Below are positions 37,602-47,610 of a stretch of DNA of 64,000 nucleotides, one piece after another. Origin of the DNA: Caballeronia ptereochthonis (GTDB lineage Bacteria; Pseudomonadota; Gammaproteobacteria; Burkholderiales; Burkholderiaceae). Under the pieces are notes generated by a model. That model ran no database searches. It was not told the origin of the DNA and worked only from the letters and a program-made list of their open reading frames with translations. Both the position numbers and the translations under genes were made by a program. The DNA is taken from positions 1 to 64,000 of the forward strand of contig NZ_FCOB02000005.1 in the NCBI RefSeq assembly GCF_001545075.1. Reading direction: 5' to 3'. Position 1 is the first letter of the stretch. Each line of letters begins with the position of its first letter.

Positions 37602-38456
37602 TTACGCCTGCGCCGCGCGCTCGGCCGCCTCGATCGTGTTGACGAGCAGCATCGTGATGGTCATCGGGCCGACGCCGCCCGGCACCGGCGTGATGTAGCC
37701 GGCCACTTCCTTCACCCCCGCGAAATCGACGTCGCCGCACAGCTTGCCTTCCTCGTTGCGGTTCATGCCGACGTCGATCACCGTCGCGCCGGGCTTCACC
37801 ATGTCGGCGGTGACGATGTTGCGGCGGCCGACCGCGGCGACGATCACGTCCGCCTCGCGCGTGTGCTTGCCGATATCGCGCGTCTTGCTGTGACAGATCG
37901 TGACGGTCGCGCCCGCTTCGAGCAAGAGCAGCGCCATCGGCTTGCCGACGATGTTCGAACGGCCGATCACCACCGCGTTCGCGCCCTTCAGGTCGATGCC
38001 GTGCGCCTCGAACATCTTCATCACGCCATAGGGCGTGCACGGGCGAAAGAGCGGCTTGCCGGTCAGCAGCGCGCCCGCGTTGGCGACGTGAAAGCCGTCG
38101 ACGTCCTTTTCCGGCGCGATCGCTTCGATCACCTTGTGGCTGTCGATGTGCGCGGGCAGCGGCAGCTGCACGAGAATGCCGTGGATGGCCGGATCGGCGT
38201 TGAGCTTCGCGATGTGCGCGAGCAGTTCGCTTTCGGCGAGCGTGGCGGGGAAGCGGTCCATCACCGAATGCAGGCCGTTGTCCTGGCACGCTTTCACCTT
38301 GTTGCGCACGTAGACTTCGCTCGCGGGATTGTCGCCGACGAGCACGACGGCGAGTCCCGGCTTGTGTCCGCGAGCGGTGAGGGCGGCGGCGCGCGCGGCG
38401 ACATCGGCGCGGAGGGTCTTGGAAAGGGCGTTGCCGTCGATGAGTTGGGCAGTCAT
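37602..38456 (-). CDS. folD: Bifunctional methylene-THF dehydrogenase/cyclohydrolase FolD
   Basis: The 284-residue cytosolic enzyme interconverts 5,10-methylene-, methenyl- and 10-formyl-tetrahydrofolate with NADP. Landmarks: [19 protein letters not shown] (active-site Tyr and Lys), [20 protein letters not shown], the NADP-binding [19 protein letters not shown], and the C-terminal [19 protein letters not shown]. Length equals the family norm. It precedes prlC in the same direction, so both might be read together. Confidence 0.97.
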   Translation of the reverse strand: MTAQLIDGNALSKTLRADVAARAAALTARGHKPGLAVVLVGDNPASEVYVRNKVKACQDNGLHSVMDRFPATLAESELLAHIAKLNADPAIHGILVQLPLPAHIDSHKVIEAIAPEKDVDGFHVANAGALLTGKPLFRPCTPYGVMKMFEAHGIDLKGANAVVIGRSNIVGKPMALLLLEAGATVTICHSKTRDIGKHTREADVIVAAVGRRNIVTADMVKPGATVIDVGMNRNEEGKLCGDVDFAGVKEVAGYITPVPGGVGPMTITMLLVNTIEAAERAAQA

Positions 38457-38660
38457 GGCGAATCGGATCGAGGATGGGCGAGGGCGCGCGAGGGCATGAA
38501 GCCGACGCCGTGCCCGCGGCTCTGTACGGCTGCGGTGCGCGGCGCTCGCGCATGTTGCGGGGCGCCTGTTTTCGGCAAATGCGCCCTTGGGAAGGGCGAA
38601 ATTATACCGCCGGGCGCTTTCGCGCGTTCCGGCGCGCCGTTCTCGATGCGTCGCCGGGCC

Positions 38661-39560
38661 TTACGGCGAAACCGGCCGCCAGGAGGAATCCGGGTCGAAC
38701 GACTTGATGGCGGAGGCGCGCGCCGCGGCGGGGCCGAGGTCTTTCTCGTAGATCTGCCCGTCCTGGTCGACCATGAAGCTCATCACGCCGGTCTGGCCGT
38801 ACCGCGCGGGCGTGGCGATCAGGCCGAATCCCTGCGTCAGTTGGCCGCCCTGCAGGTAGTTCTTCGCGCCGCCTTTCGCGTGCGGGCCTTGCGCGGTCAG
38901 GATGCGGTAGTGATAGCCGTAGTAGCCGTCGGCCGCGCTCGGCTTGTTCGGCATCGTCGCGGCGAGCGGGCCGAGCGGGCTTTCCGGCTCGCCCGGCGCC
39001 GCGTCCCAGTAGAGGCCGTCGTGCTTGCCCGGCGTGCTCGTGAAACGGTCGGCGTAGCGGTTCATCGCCTTGTGATAGTCGTTCTGCGCGGCGACATACG
39101 CGAGCGCGACCTGCATCGCCGAGCGCTCGTTGCGGCCGATGCGCCGCGTGAGCACCTCGTCGCGCGCGGCGCGCATGTCGAAGCGCCAGCCGTTCGCCAC
39201 CTTCACGAGCGGAATCGGCAGCGTCCAGCCGCTTGCGCCCGCTTCGACATACGCGCTCGGGTGGCCGTCGACCGGTTGCGAGCCCTCGACGATGCGATGC
39301 TGCTGCGCCCACGCGCCGAGGTACGCGTAGATGTCCTGCTCGCCGATGCTGTCGGCGGGCACGTAATGCGCGTGGTCGCGCCCGAGCACCCTGGCGAGCG
39401 CGGTTTCGTCGTTGCTCGCGATGGCGTCGGTGAGCGCCTGGGCCGCGGCTTCGGCGCTCGGATACACGGCCTGCGCATGCGCGAACGATGCGCCGCATGC
39501 GAGCGACGCGGCGATCAATGCGTGCAGGAACGGTGAGGCGAATGCTTGGGTAGGGGTCAT
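38661..39560 (-). CDS. Exported DUF2950 protein
   Basis: The 299-residue protein begins with a signal peptide (FLHALIAASLACGASFAHA, cut after AHA). The mature part is DUF2950: YPSAEAAAQALTDAIASND, GWRFDMRAARDEVLTRRIGR, GYYGYHYRILTAQGPHAKGG and GVMSFMVDQDGQIYEKDLGP. Function is unknown; it is a periplasmic or secreted protein that usually accompanies DUF3300 proteins, as here, where the DUF3300 gene lies 59 bases upstream. The ATG at 39560 follows a ribosome site (GGAG) in the right place; upstream starts would run into the intergenic gap. Confidence 0.85.
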   Translation of the reverse strand: MTPTQAFASPFLHALIAASLACGASFAHAQAVYPSAEAAAQALTDAIASNDETALARVLGRDHAHYVPADSIGEQDIYAYLGAWAQQHRIVEGSQPVDGHPSAYVEAGASGWTLPIPLVKVANGWRFDMRAARDEVLTRRIGRNERSAMQVALAYVAAQNDYHKAMNRYADRFTSTPGKHDGLYWDAAPGEPESPLGPLAATMPNKPSAADGYYGYHYRILTAQGPHAKGGAKNYLQGGQLTQGFGLIATPARYGQTGVMSFMVDQDGQIYEKDLGPAAARASAIKSFDPDSSWRPVSP

Positions 39561-39619
39561 CTCGGGCTCCTGAATCTGGCGTTCGCCGCTTGAGCGGCGC
39601 GTGACGGATGGATCGATCA

Positions 39620-40972
39620 TCAACGGCGATGAAAACCTCCGCCGCCGCCATGGAACCCGCCGCCGCCCGCACGCTGTACGCCTCCTCCTCCGGCGCCCCC
39701 GCCGCCGCCCCCGCCGCCTTCACGCTGAATGCCTCCGCCGCCCGCGCCGGGCCGATTCTGCGACTGGCTGGCGAGCGACTGCCGGCTTGCCTGTCCGCGC
39801 TGGATGTCCTGCCGCGCGGCGTTGCCGTCGCCTGCGCCGCGCAGCGCATTGTCGCGATTCACGCTCTGCGAGCGTTGACGCAGATCGCCGTTGTTGAGCG
39901 CGTTCTGTCCGCCGCCCTGGCGTATGTTCTGCACGCGCTGGCTCGCCGACTGGTTGAGGTTCTGCCCCGTACGCTGCTGCAGCGTCTGCGCCGCCTGTGC
40001 GCGCGCATCCTCGCGTCCGCGAAACTGGTTGGCGTTCGCGCCGAGGTTCGCGTTGTTGAACGTGTTCTGCCCGTTCGCGACGTTGGTCCGGTTGAACTGC
40101 GGATCGTTGCGGTTCCAGCGCACGTTGTTCGTGTTCGAACTGATGCGGTTGTTGACGTTGATGTTGTTGTAGCGGTTCACGTTGACGTTCACGTCGCCGT
40201 GATTCCAGTCGCAGTTGCCCCACAGCGAGTTCGCGACCGCGATGCCCGCGCCGAACGCGAGGCCCGTGGCGAATCCCGTCGCGATCGCATAGCCGGGCGG
40301 CGGCGGCACGTAGACCGGCGGATAGGCCGGATACGGCCAGGCGCCGTAGACGACCGTCGGGTTATAGGTCGGCACGTAGACTACCTGCGGATTGGCCGGC
40401 TCGATCTGGATCGTGGTGACGCTGGTGCTGGGCGCCTGCTGAACCACGATCTTCTGCTGCTCGTTCGTCTTGAGATTCCCCGCGCTTTGCGCCGCGCGCC
40501 GCAGACGCTGCACGGAATCCATCACGTCGCTCGGCTGCGCGATAAAGGCGTTGCCGAGTTGCGTGACCCAGTCGGGCTTGGAGGCCATCGTCGCGAGTGC
40601 CTGCGGGAACGCCACGAGCGATTGCACACTCGGGTCCCAGGGCTCGGACTGCACGGCCTTCACCGCGTCGTCGCCCTTGACGTTCGGATTCGCCTTCGAC
40701 CATGCGGCCGCCTCGGTGACTTCCGACGGATACGTCGACGCCATCAGCACCTGTGCGAGCAGCGCATCGGGATAGAGCGCGACCGGCGCGGTCAGCGCAT
40801 CGAGCTGCTGGTTCGTGAGCTTCTGGCCGGTGCTCGCGGCGTTTTGCGTCTGCGCGTGGCCCGGGCCCGGATGCAGCGCGGCGAGCGGCAGCGCGAGAAG
40901 CGCGGCGCTCATCGCGATGACGCGCATCGTGCGCGCGGGATGCGCGATGACGGTGGATGCGTTTCGTTTCAA
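39620..40972 (-). CDS. Exported DUF3300 protein with Gln/Asn- and Gly-rich tail
   Basis: About 450 residues. After a signal peptide (MRVIAMSAALLALPLAALHP, cut near GHA) comes DUF3300 (LDALTAPVALYPDALLAQVL, YPSEVTEAAAWSKANPNVKG, WDPSVQSLVAFPQALATM). From about residue 240 it turns low-complexity: Pro/Tyr-rich, then Asn/Gln/Arg-rich (NRYNNINVNNRISSNTNN), ending in Gly and His-rich repeats (GGGFHGGGGGFHRR). I place the start at TTG 40972, with GGAGG eight bases before; an ATG at 41179 would leave the signal peptide deep inside. Envelope location is likely, function unknown. It forms a pair with the DUF2950 gene. Confidence 0.78.
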   Translation of the reverse strand: MKRNASTVIAHPARTMRVIAMSAALLALPLAALHPGPGHAQTQNAASTGQKLTNQQLDALTAPVALYPDALLAQVLMASTYPSEVTEAAAWSKANPNVKGDDAVKAVQSEPWDPSVQSLVAFPQALATMASKPDWVTQLGNAFIAQPSDVMDSVQRLRRAAQSAGNLKTNEQQKIVVQQAPSTSVTTIQIEPANPQVVYVPTYNPTVVYGAWPYPAYPPVYVPPPPGYAIATGFATGLAFGAGIAVANSLWGNCDWNHGDVNVNVNRYNNINVNNRISSNTNNVRWNRNDPQFNRTNVANGQNTFNNANLGANANQFRGREDARAQAAQTLQQRTGQNLNQSASQRVQNIRQGGGQNALNNGDLRQRSQSVNRDNALRGAGDGNAARQDIQRGQASRQSLASQSQNRPGAGGGGIQREGGGGGGGGAGGGGVQRAGGGGFHGGGGGFHRR

Positions 40973-41380
40973 GATCAAGTCCTCCGGTGCACGGCGCTCG
41001 ATGCGCGTGAACTGCCCATACGGCGGGATGCGCGCATTGATTGCCGATGAGCAGCAAACCGATGCGCAGTGCTTGATGAAAGCGAAGGGGAGAGAGGCGC
41101 GAGCGTCGTCGGCCCTGAAGGTTCCGGCGCCAAACGTTTGACCGTCGAGCAAGGACGCAGCAGACGTCTTGTTGCGCATGACCGTTGTCCTGTGGTGAGG
41201 CCCAGTCAAATTACGGGCGGGCCTCGGGATGTGTCAACGTGATTCAGGAAATATCACGTTTCACTCTTGCCGACAACGGGGACTTCGGAACGGGAAAGGA
41301 CGCGGATGGATGGCGTCAGGCGCGCCATTGCATCACGGGGCCGGCAGGGCGCTGCCGGCCGCGAGGAAGGGGTGAAGGCG
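40973..41380. other. Intergenic region between DUF3300 gene and response regulator
   Basis: About 400 bases without a supported gene. It should hold the reverse-strand promoter of the DUF3300-DUF2950 pair and the 3' end of the response-regulator transcript. A 9-bp perfect hairpin GGCCGGCAG/CTGCCGGCC (41339-41360) follows that gene and may act as a terminator, though it has no T-run. Confidence 0.45.
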
Positions 41381-42016
41381 TTACTGCTGCGGCTTGTTCG
41401 ACAGCGCGAGACGCAGCAGATCGGCGACGGTGTTCACGGAGAGCTTCTCCATGATGTTCGCGCGATGCGCTTCCACCGTCTTGATGCTGATGCCGAGATC
41501 GTCCGCGATCTGCTTGTTGAGACGCCCGGCGATGATGCGCTCGAGCACCTGATGCTCGCGCGCGGTCAGCTTGCCGAGCCGCTCGGCGGCGGCGCGCTGC
41601 TGCTGCACGCTGGTGCTTTCGCTGCGCGCCTTCTCCAGCATGCGCTCGACGAGCTTGCGCAGCTCGGCTTCGTCGAAGGGCTTCTCGATGAAGTCCATCG
41701 CCCCTTTCTTCATCGTCGAGACGGCCATCGGCACGTCGCCGTGACCCGTCACGAAGATGATCGGCAAGAGCGAGTTCTCGGCGATCAGCTTTTCCTGCAG
41801 CTCGAGACCGGTCATGCCGGCCATGCGCACGTCGAGGATCAGGCACGCGATCGCGCCGGAGTGCGAGATCGGCAGGTAGACGTCGAGGAAGGACTCGGCG
41901 CTCGAAAAGCACTGGACGCGATAGCCGTTCGCCTCGAGCAGCCAGCGCAAGGAATCACGCACGGCTTCGTCATCGTCAACGACGAAGACGGTTTCCTGAG
42001 TGGTGACTGTGCTCAT
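41381..42016 (-). CDS. FixJ/NarL-like two-component response regulator
   Basis: The 211-residue regulator has a receiver domain (acidic residues DDD 14-16, phosphoacceptor Asp62 in CLILDVRMAGMTG, Lys of FIEKPFDEAE) and a C-terminal LuxR-type HTH (LTAREHQVLERIIAG, NKQIADDLGISIKTVEAHRA). The FixJ/TtrR/TodT group activates genes in response to a PAS kinase. Its start overlaps the kinase stop as ATGA (42013-42016), so both are made from one message. Targets are unknown; the nearby aceE operon is a possible one. Confidence 0.92.
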   Translation of the reverse strand: MSTVTTQETVFVVDDDEAVRDSLRWLLEANGYRVQCFSSAESFLDVYLPISHSGAIACLILDVRMAGMTGLELQEKLIAENSLLPIIFVTGHGDVPMAVSTMKKGAMDFIEKPFDEAELRKLVERMLEKARSESTSVQQQRAAAERLGKLTAREHQVLERIIAGRLNKQIADDLGISIKTVEAHRANIMEKLSVNTVADLLRLALSNKPQQ

Positions 42017-44541
42017 AGTTCTCCCGTAACTGTTTGTTGTCTCGTATGTTCGTCGTGTGCGTCATCGCCCGTGCCCGAACCATCCACTTCGCCGATCGGC
42101 AGGCTGCAGTGAAAAGTCGCGCCGGTCACGTGGCCGTCCGCCTCGACGTTGTTGACCACCCAAAGTCTGCCGCGATGCGATTCGATGATCGAGCGGCAGA
42201 TGTTCAGCCCCATGCCCATGCCGTCGGACTTGGTGCTGTAGAACGGTTCGAAGAGACGTTCGGCGGTCGCTTCGTCCACGCCCGGGCCCTGGTCGACCAC
42301 GCTGATGCATACGAAGCCCCCGTCCATGCGCTGCACGACCACGCGGATCACCGGATCGACGGCATGTGGTTTCGCATCATGCATCGCCTCGGCCGCGTTT
42401 TTCAACAGGTTGACCAATACTTGTTCGATCAGCACCGGATCGACGTAGATGACCGGCATGCGCGAGCGGATTTCGGTGACGATGCGGATCTTGCGCTTGC
42501 GCGCCTCGATTTCCGCGAGACCGACCGCGTCCGCGACGATATCCGCGACGCGCGTCGCCTGCCGTTTCGGCTCGCTGCGCTTCACGAACTCGCGAATGCG
42601 CTTGATGATCATGCCCGCGCGCACGGCCTGCTGCGCGGTCTTTTCGAGCACGGGAAGGAGCGTCTCCTGCGTCATGCGGCCGGACTTCACGAGCGCGACA
42701 CAGCCGGAGCAGTAGTTGTTGATCGCGGCGAGCGGCTGATTCAGCTCGTGCGCGAGCGACGAGGCCATTTCGCCCATCGTCATCAGGCGGCTCGTGAACT
42801 GCAGCTTCTCTTCCTGCTGATGGGCTAGTTCCTGCGCCTGCTTGCGCTGCGTGATGTCGGTCGCGATCTGCATCTGCGCGAGGTGGCCGTCCACCCACTG
42901 GATGTACTGGCGGCGCACCTCGAACCACTTCTGGATGCCTTCGACATAGACCTCCTGCGCGTCCGCCGAGCTTTCGGTGAGCGCGGTGGCGGGCAGGCCC
43001 GCGTAGGTGTCGACCATGTCGATGGTGTCGGACGAGCTTTGCGAGCCGCCGTCGAACGCCGCGCCGGCGAGCTCCAGATGGCCGTCCGGGCGGATGCCGA
43101 AGAGATGCCGGTAATAGCGGTTCGCGAAGAGCAGCTCGGCTTCGTCTGCGGCGAGCACGGAGACGGCCGCGTCGAGGCTTTCGAGCACCGTCGTGAAGCG
43201 TTCGTGCGCGGCGGCCAGTTCCTCGCGCGCGCGCTTGGGCTCGGTGATGTCCGTCATCGACGACATCCAGCCGGTCTGGCGGCCCGAGCTGTCGATCAGC
43301 GGGGAGACGTACAGGCGCGCATGAAAGAACGAGCCGTCCTTGCGGCGCACGCGCAGCTCGAACCCGGAAGAGGGCGCCTTGCCGCGCAGGGTCATGTCGA
43401 GCTGGCGCTGCATCTCGGGATACGCGTCGCGCGGCCAGTACGGGAACGGCGCGTTCTTGCCGACGAGATCGCTTTCGTCCCAGCCCGTCATGCGGCAAAA
43501 GGCCGGATTCACGTGCGTGATGCGGCCGTGCATGTCGAGCACGCGCATGCCGATCAGCACGGAGTTTTCCATCGCGCGGCGGAAGAAGGCTTCGGCGTAG
43601 AGCGCCTGCTGCGCCTCGAAGCGCTGGCGCGTGTGCTTCCACAGGCTCCACAGACTCCACAGCACGAAGCACGACAACCCCGCGACGAGCCACACCAGCG
43701 TGTTGTTGGTGAAGTTCGTGAGCTGCGGATACGAGTACACGCGCACCGATAGGCCCTGGCCCGGCGGATCGAGCGGCAGGTCGTAGAACATGTCGCGCGG
43801 CAGGCGCGGGCGGCTCGACGTGGTCGCGAGCTCGCGGTTGTTCAAATCGGTGATGGAGATCTTGTACTTGGCCGACAATTCGCTCGGAATGTCGTGCTTG
43901 AGGATGCCTTCGATCGAGAACACCGCGGCGATGGAGCCCAGGAATTCGCGGTCACGGAAGACCGGCGTCTGCAGCGTGATATAGCCGTTGCCGAGGTCGT
44001 CGTAGAGCAGCGGCGAGTAGACTTGGCGGCGGGTGGTGCGCGCCTCGTCGAAAGCGGCCTGCACGGCCTCGTCCATCTGCGTTTCGTTCGGCTTCGCGAG
44101 GCGCGAGCCGAGCACGGGGAGCGGCGTATTGGGCCAGCGCGGCTTGTGCTCGCTCGTGTACCAGTTCATATAGAGGATCTCGGGATGCCCCTGCATGATG
44201 TCGGTGGACGAGGTCTGGAAGGTCTGCGGGTCGCCATGGCCGCTCGCGATGTCGCGCGAGAGCGCCTGAATCTGCTCTTGCGCGCCCGTCATCGACAGGC
44301 GGATCTGCTGCTGCGCCCACGCGACGTTGCGATAAAGCGTGTCTTCCTGCTGCTGCTGCTCGCGCCGGTTCAGGCTCCAGAGGATCAGACTCATCACGAC
44401 CAGGAATACCAGGATCGAAATGAGCGGCGTGAGTAAATAGGAGTTCGACCACCACGGTCCGTGGTGCCAGCGGGTGGGCGACGACTCGGTCGGCTTGCGC
44501 GCGACCCTCGCCGAGCGTTTGATCAGCCGTTCGGTCAACAT
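42013..44541 (-). CDS. PAS-containing membrane sensor histidine kinase
   Basis: The 842-residue kinase has a first membrane helix (LLTPLISILVFLVVMSLILW, about 37-56), a periplasmic sensor region to about residue 285 (containing YNMW-like STDIMQGHPEILYMNWYTSE), a second helix (LVWLAGLSCFVLWSLWSL-like), and two PAS domains (FRRAMENSVLIGMRVLDMHG; ERFTTVLESLDAAVSVLAAD). The phosphoacceptor is His598 in SSLAHELNQPLAAINNY, followed by NLLKNAAEAM, DQGPGVD and GMGMGLNICRS. This is the FixL/DctB-like class. The ligand is unknown. It is divergent from aceE. Confidence 0.9.
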   Translation of the reverse strand: MLTERLIKRSARVARKPTESSPTRWHHGPWWSNSYLLTPLISILVFLVVMSLILWSLNRREQQQQEDTLYRNVAWAQQQIRLSMTGAQEQIQALSRDIASGHGDPQTFQTSSTDIMQGHPEILYMNWYTSEHKPRWPNTPLPVLGSRLAKPNETQMDEAVQAAFDEARTTRRQVYSPLLYDDLGNGYITLQTPVFRDREFLGSIAAVFSIEGILKHDIPSELSAKYKISITDLNNRELATTSSRPRLPRDMFYDLPLDPPGQGLSVRVYSYPQLTNFTNNTLVWLVAGLSCFVLWSLWSLWKHTRQRFEAQQALYAEAFFRRAMENSVLIGMRVLDMHGRITHVNPAFCRMTGWDESDLVGKNAPFPYWPRDAYPEMQRQLDMTLRGKAPSSGFELRVRRKDGSFFHARLYVSPLIDSSGRQTGWMSSMTDITEPKRAREELAAAHERFTTVLESLDAAVSVLAADEAELLFANRYYRHLFGIRPDGHLELAGAAFDGGSQSSSDTIDMVDTYAGLPATALTESSADAQEVYVEGIQKWFEVRRQYIQWVDGHLAQMQIATDITQRKQAQELAHQQEEKLQFTSRLMTMGEMASSLAHELNQPLAAINNYCSGCVALVKSGRMTQETLLPVLEKTAQQAVRAGMIIKRIREFVKRSEPKRQATRVADIVADAVGLAEIEARKRKIRIVTEIRSRMPVIYVDPVLIEQVLVNLLKNAAEAMHDAKPHAVDPVIRVVVQRMDGGFVCISVVDQGPGVDEATAERLFEPFYSTKSDGMGMGLNICRSIIESHRGRLWVVNNVEADGHVTGATFHCSLPIGEVDGSGTGDDAHDEHTRQQTVTGEL

Positions 44542-44669
44542 GGAAGCGATTGTAACGCAGCCCCTGATTGTTAATTGGCGTAAAAAGACGGTAAAAGAAG
44601 GCTCAGTTGTGCGAAAAGGAGGAGAAACATCTGATCAAAAAAGGCTTATCGGACGGTGCGTTGCAGCAA

Positions 44670-44708
44670 TTTTTCGCATTATGAGATCAACTCTCATGAT
44701 TTGAAAAA
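44670..44708. promoter_or_regulatory. Two inverted IclR-type operator motifs before aceE
   Basis: Site A (44670-44687) reads TTTTTCGCATTATGAGAT. Site B, in the other orientation (44691-44708), reads CTCTCATGATTTGAAAAA. Both fit a TCnCATwATGnGA palindrome, and the pair contains the perfect inverted repeat ATGAGA-N5-TCTCAT. Site A matches the single copy in the iclR-lutA intergenic region at 17 of 18 positions. They lie just upstream of the aceE promoter. Confidence 0.6.
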
Positions 44709-44712
44709 TTCC

Positions 44713-44742
44713 TTGCGTCATGGTCTGGACCCTCTTTAGAAT
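44713..44742 (+). promoter_or_regulatory. Probable sigma-70 promoter of aceE
   Basis: TTGCGT (44713-44718), an 18-base spacer and TAGAAT (44737-44742) form a plausible promoter, giving a leader of about 85 bases before aceE. The two operator motifs lie directly upstream of the -35 box. Confidence 0.5.
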
Positions 44743-44834
44743 TGCCGGCACGCGGCCAGTGCCCGCCCTTTCCGTGCCATTCGCGCGGGCGAGCGCCGGC
44801 GGTTCTAGAGTGTTCCTCACATCAGGAGACGAGC

Positions 44835-47531
44835 ATGTCCGCTGTACCCGACGAAGTTCTCAAATATGTCGCCAACGCCAAGGACGACGATCCTCAGGAA
44901 ACCGCGGAGTGGCTGGACGCGCTCGATGGCGTGATTTCCGCGGTCGGTCCTGACCGCGCGCACTACCTGATCGAGAAACAGATCGAATTTGCTCGCGTGC
45001 ATGGCGAGCACCTGCCGTTCTCGGCGAACACGCCGTACATCAACACGATCCCCGTCGCTTCGCAGGCGAAGATTCCGGGCGATCAGGACATCGAACACCG
45101 CATCCGCTCGTACACCCGCTGGAACGCCATCGCGATGGTGCTGCGCGCGGGCAAGGACACCAACGTCGGCGGCCACATCGCGTCGTTCGCATCGGCCGCG
45201 ACGCTCTATGACGTCGGCTTCAACCATTTCTGGCACGCACCGTCGAAGGATCACGGCGGCGATCTCGTGTTCGTGCAGGGCCACTCGTCGCCGGGCGTGT
45301 ACTCCCGCGCGTTCCTGCTCGGCCGCCTGACCGAGCAGCAGCTCAACAATTTCCGCCAGGAAGTGGGCGGCCAGGGCATCTCGTCGTATCCGCATCCGTG
45401 GCTGATGCCGGACTTCTGGCAGTTCCCGACCGTGTCGATGGGCCTCGGCCCGATCATGGCGATCTACCAGGCCCGCTTCATGAAGTACATGGAAGCGCGC
45501 GGCATCGCGAAGACGGAAGGCCGCAAGGTCTGGGCGTTCCTCGGCGACGGCGAAACGGACGAACCGGAATCGCTCGGCGCGATCGGCATGGCCGGCCGCG
45601 AGCGTCTGGACAACCTCGTGTTCGTCATCAACTGCAACCTGCAGCGTCTGGACGGCCCGGTGCGCGGCAACGGCAAGATCATCCAGGAACTCGAAAGCGA
45701 ATTCCGCGGCGCGGGCTGGAACGTCATCAAGGTCATCTGGGGCAGCCGCTGGGATGCGCTCTTCGCGCGCGACAGGACCGGCGCGCTGATGCGCCGCATG
45801 ATGGAAGTGGTCGACGGCGAGTACCAGACGTACAAGTCGGAGTCGGGCGCGTTCGTGCGCGAGCACTTCTTCAACACGCCGGAACTGAGGGCGCTGGTCG
45901 CCGACTGGTCCGATGAGGACATCTGGAACCTGAACCGCGGCGGCCACGATCCGCACAAGATCTACGCCGCATTCGACGCCGCGACCAAGACGAAGGGCGC
46001 GCCGACCGTCATCCTCGCCAAGACCATCAAGGGCTACGGCATGGGCGAGCACGGCCAGGCGATGAACATCACGCACCAGCAAAAGAAGCTGCCGATCGAC
46101 ACGCTGAAGAAGTTCCGCGACCAGTTCCGCTTGCCGCTGACCGACGAGCAGATCGCCGACGTGCCGTATCTCACCTTCGAGGAAGGCTCGAAGGAGCTGG
46201 AGTACATGCGTCAGAAGCGCATGGACCTCGGCGGCTATCTGCCGGCGCGTCGCGAGAAAGCGGAATCGCTGCCGGTGCCGGCGCTCTCGGCGTTCGAGCC
46301 GCTGCTCAAGGGCACGGGCGAAGGCCGCGAGATCTCCACGACGATGGCGTTCGTGCGGATTCTCAACATCCTCCTGAAGGACAAGGCGCTCGGCAAGCGC
46401 ATCGTGCCGATCGTCCCGGACGAGTCGCGCACCTTCGGCATGGAAGGTCTCTTCCGCCAGATCGGCATCTGGAACCAGGACGGCCAGAAGTACATTCCGG
46501 AAGACTCCGACCAGCTGATGTTCTACAAGGAATCGGAGACCGGTCAGATCCTGCAGGAAGGCATCAACGAAGCGGGTGGCATGTGTGACTGGATCGCGGC
46601 CGCGACGTCGTACTCGACGCACGGCGAGATCATGATCCCGTTCTACATCTTCTACTCGATGTTCGGCTTCCAGCGCATCGGCGATCTGGCCTGGGCCGCG
46701 GGCGACATGCGTTCGCGCGGCTTCCTGCTGGGCGGCACCGCGGGCCGCACGACGCTCAACGGCGAAGGCCTGCAGCACGAAGACGGCCACTCGCTCCTGT
46801 GGGCGGCGTCGATCCCGAACTGCGTGAGCTACGACCCGACCTTCGGCTACGAGCTCGCCGTCATCATGCAGGACGGCCTGCGCCGCATGGTCGCGGAGCA
46901 GGAGGACGTGTACTACTACATCACCGTGATGAACGAGAACTACGAGCATCCGGCGATCCCGCAAGGCGATTCCGTCGCCTCGGACATCATCAAGGGCATG
47001 TACTCGTTCCGCAAGGCCGATGCTTCGGCCAAGGGTCCGCGCGTTCAGCTGATGGGCGCGGGCACGATCTTCAACGAAGTCATCGCCGCCGCCGACCTGC
47101 TCAAGAACGATTGGGGCGTCACCGCCGATCTGTGGAGCGTGCCGAGCTTTACCGAGCTGGCCCGCGACGGTCAGGCGTCCGAGCGCTGGAACCTGCTGCA
47201 CCCGACGGAAGAGAAGCGCCTGCCGCACGTCACGAAGCTGCTCAAGGATGCGCAAGGTCCGGTGATCGCGTCGACGGACTACATCCGCGCGCTCGTCGAC
47301 CAGATCCGCGGCTATGTGCCGAACAAGTTCGTGGTGCTCGGCACCGACGGCTACGGCCGCTCGGACACGCGCGAGGCGCTGCGCCACTTCTTCGAAGTCG
47401 ACCGCTACTGGGTCACGCTGGCTGCGCTCAACGCGCTCGCCGACGAAGGCACGGTCGAGCGCAAGGTCGTCGCAGAGGCGATCAAGAAGTACAACCTCGA
47501 CCCGTCCAAACCCAATCCGATGACCGTCTAA
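44835..47531 (+). CDS. aceE: Pyruvate dehydrogenase E1 component
   Basis: An 898-residue homodimeric-type E1 that decarboxylates pyruvate with thiamine diphosphate and loads acetyl onto the E2 lipoyl groups. The thiamine-binding motif is [18 protein letters not shown] ending near NLVFVINCN. Other typical segments are [36 protein letters not shown] and [21 protein letters not shown] 44835 follows CAGGAGAC; the frame extends upstream without support. It begins the aceE-aceF-lpdA operon; aceF follows after 79 bases. Confidence 0.97.
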   Translation: MSAVPDEVLKYVANAKDDDPQETAEWLDALDGVISAVGPDRAHYLIEKQIEFARVHGEHLPFSANTPYINTIPVASQAKIPGDQDIEHRIRSYTRWNAIAMVLRAGKDTNVGGHIASFASAATLYDVGFNHFWHAPSKDHGGDLVFVQGHSSPGVYSRAFLLGRLTEQQLNNFRQEVGGQGISSYPHPWLMPDFWQFPTVSMGLGPIMAIYQARFMKYMEARGIAKTEGRKVWAFLGDGETDEPESLGAIGMAGRERLDNLVFVINCNLQRLDGPVRGNGKIIQELESEFRGAGWNVIKVIWGSRWDALFARDRTGALMRRMMEVVDGEYQTYKSESGAFVREHFFNTPELRALVADWSDEDIWNLNRGGHDPHKIYAAFDAATKTKGAPTVILAKTIKGYGMGEHGQAMNITHQQKKLPIDTLKKFRDQFRLPLTDEQIADVPYLTFEEGSKELEYMRQKRMDLGGYLPARREKAESLPVPALSAFEPLLKGTGEGREISTTMAFVRILNILLKDKALGKRIVPIVPDESRTFGMEGLFRQIGIWNQDGQKYIPEDSDQLMFYKESETGQILQEGINEAGGMCDWIAAATSYSTHGEIMIPFYIFYSMFGFQRIGDLAWAAGDMRSRGFLLGGTAGRTTLNGEGLQHEDGHSLLWAASIPNCVSYDPTFGYELAVIMQDGLRRMVAEQEDVYYYITVMNENYEHPAIPQGDSVASDIIKGMYSFRKADASAKGPRVQLMGAGTIFNEVIAAADLLKNDWGVTADLWSVPSFTELARDGQASERWNLLHPTEEKRLPHVTKLLKDAQGPVIASTDYIRALVDQIRGYVPNKFVVLGTDGYGRSDTREALRHFFEVDRYWVTLAALNALADEGTVERKVVAEAIKKYNLDPSKPNPMTV

Positions 47532-47610
47532 AGGCATCGCCCCCGAGTGTTGTGACGCGGCTTCTTTCCGAAGCGGAAGGAGGCCGCGTGCAACCCAGGA
47601 GACACTAATA

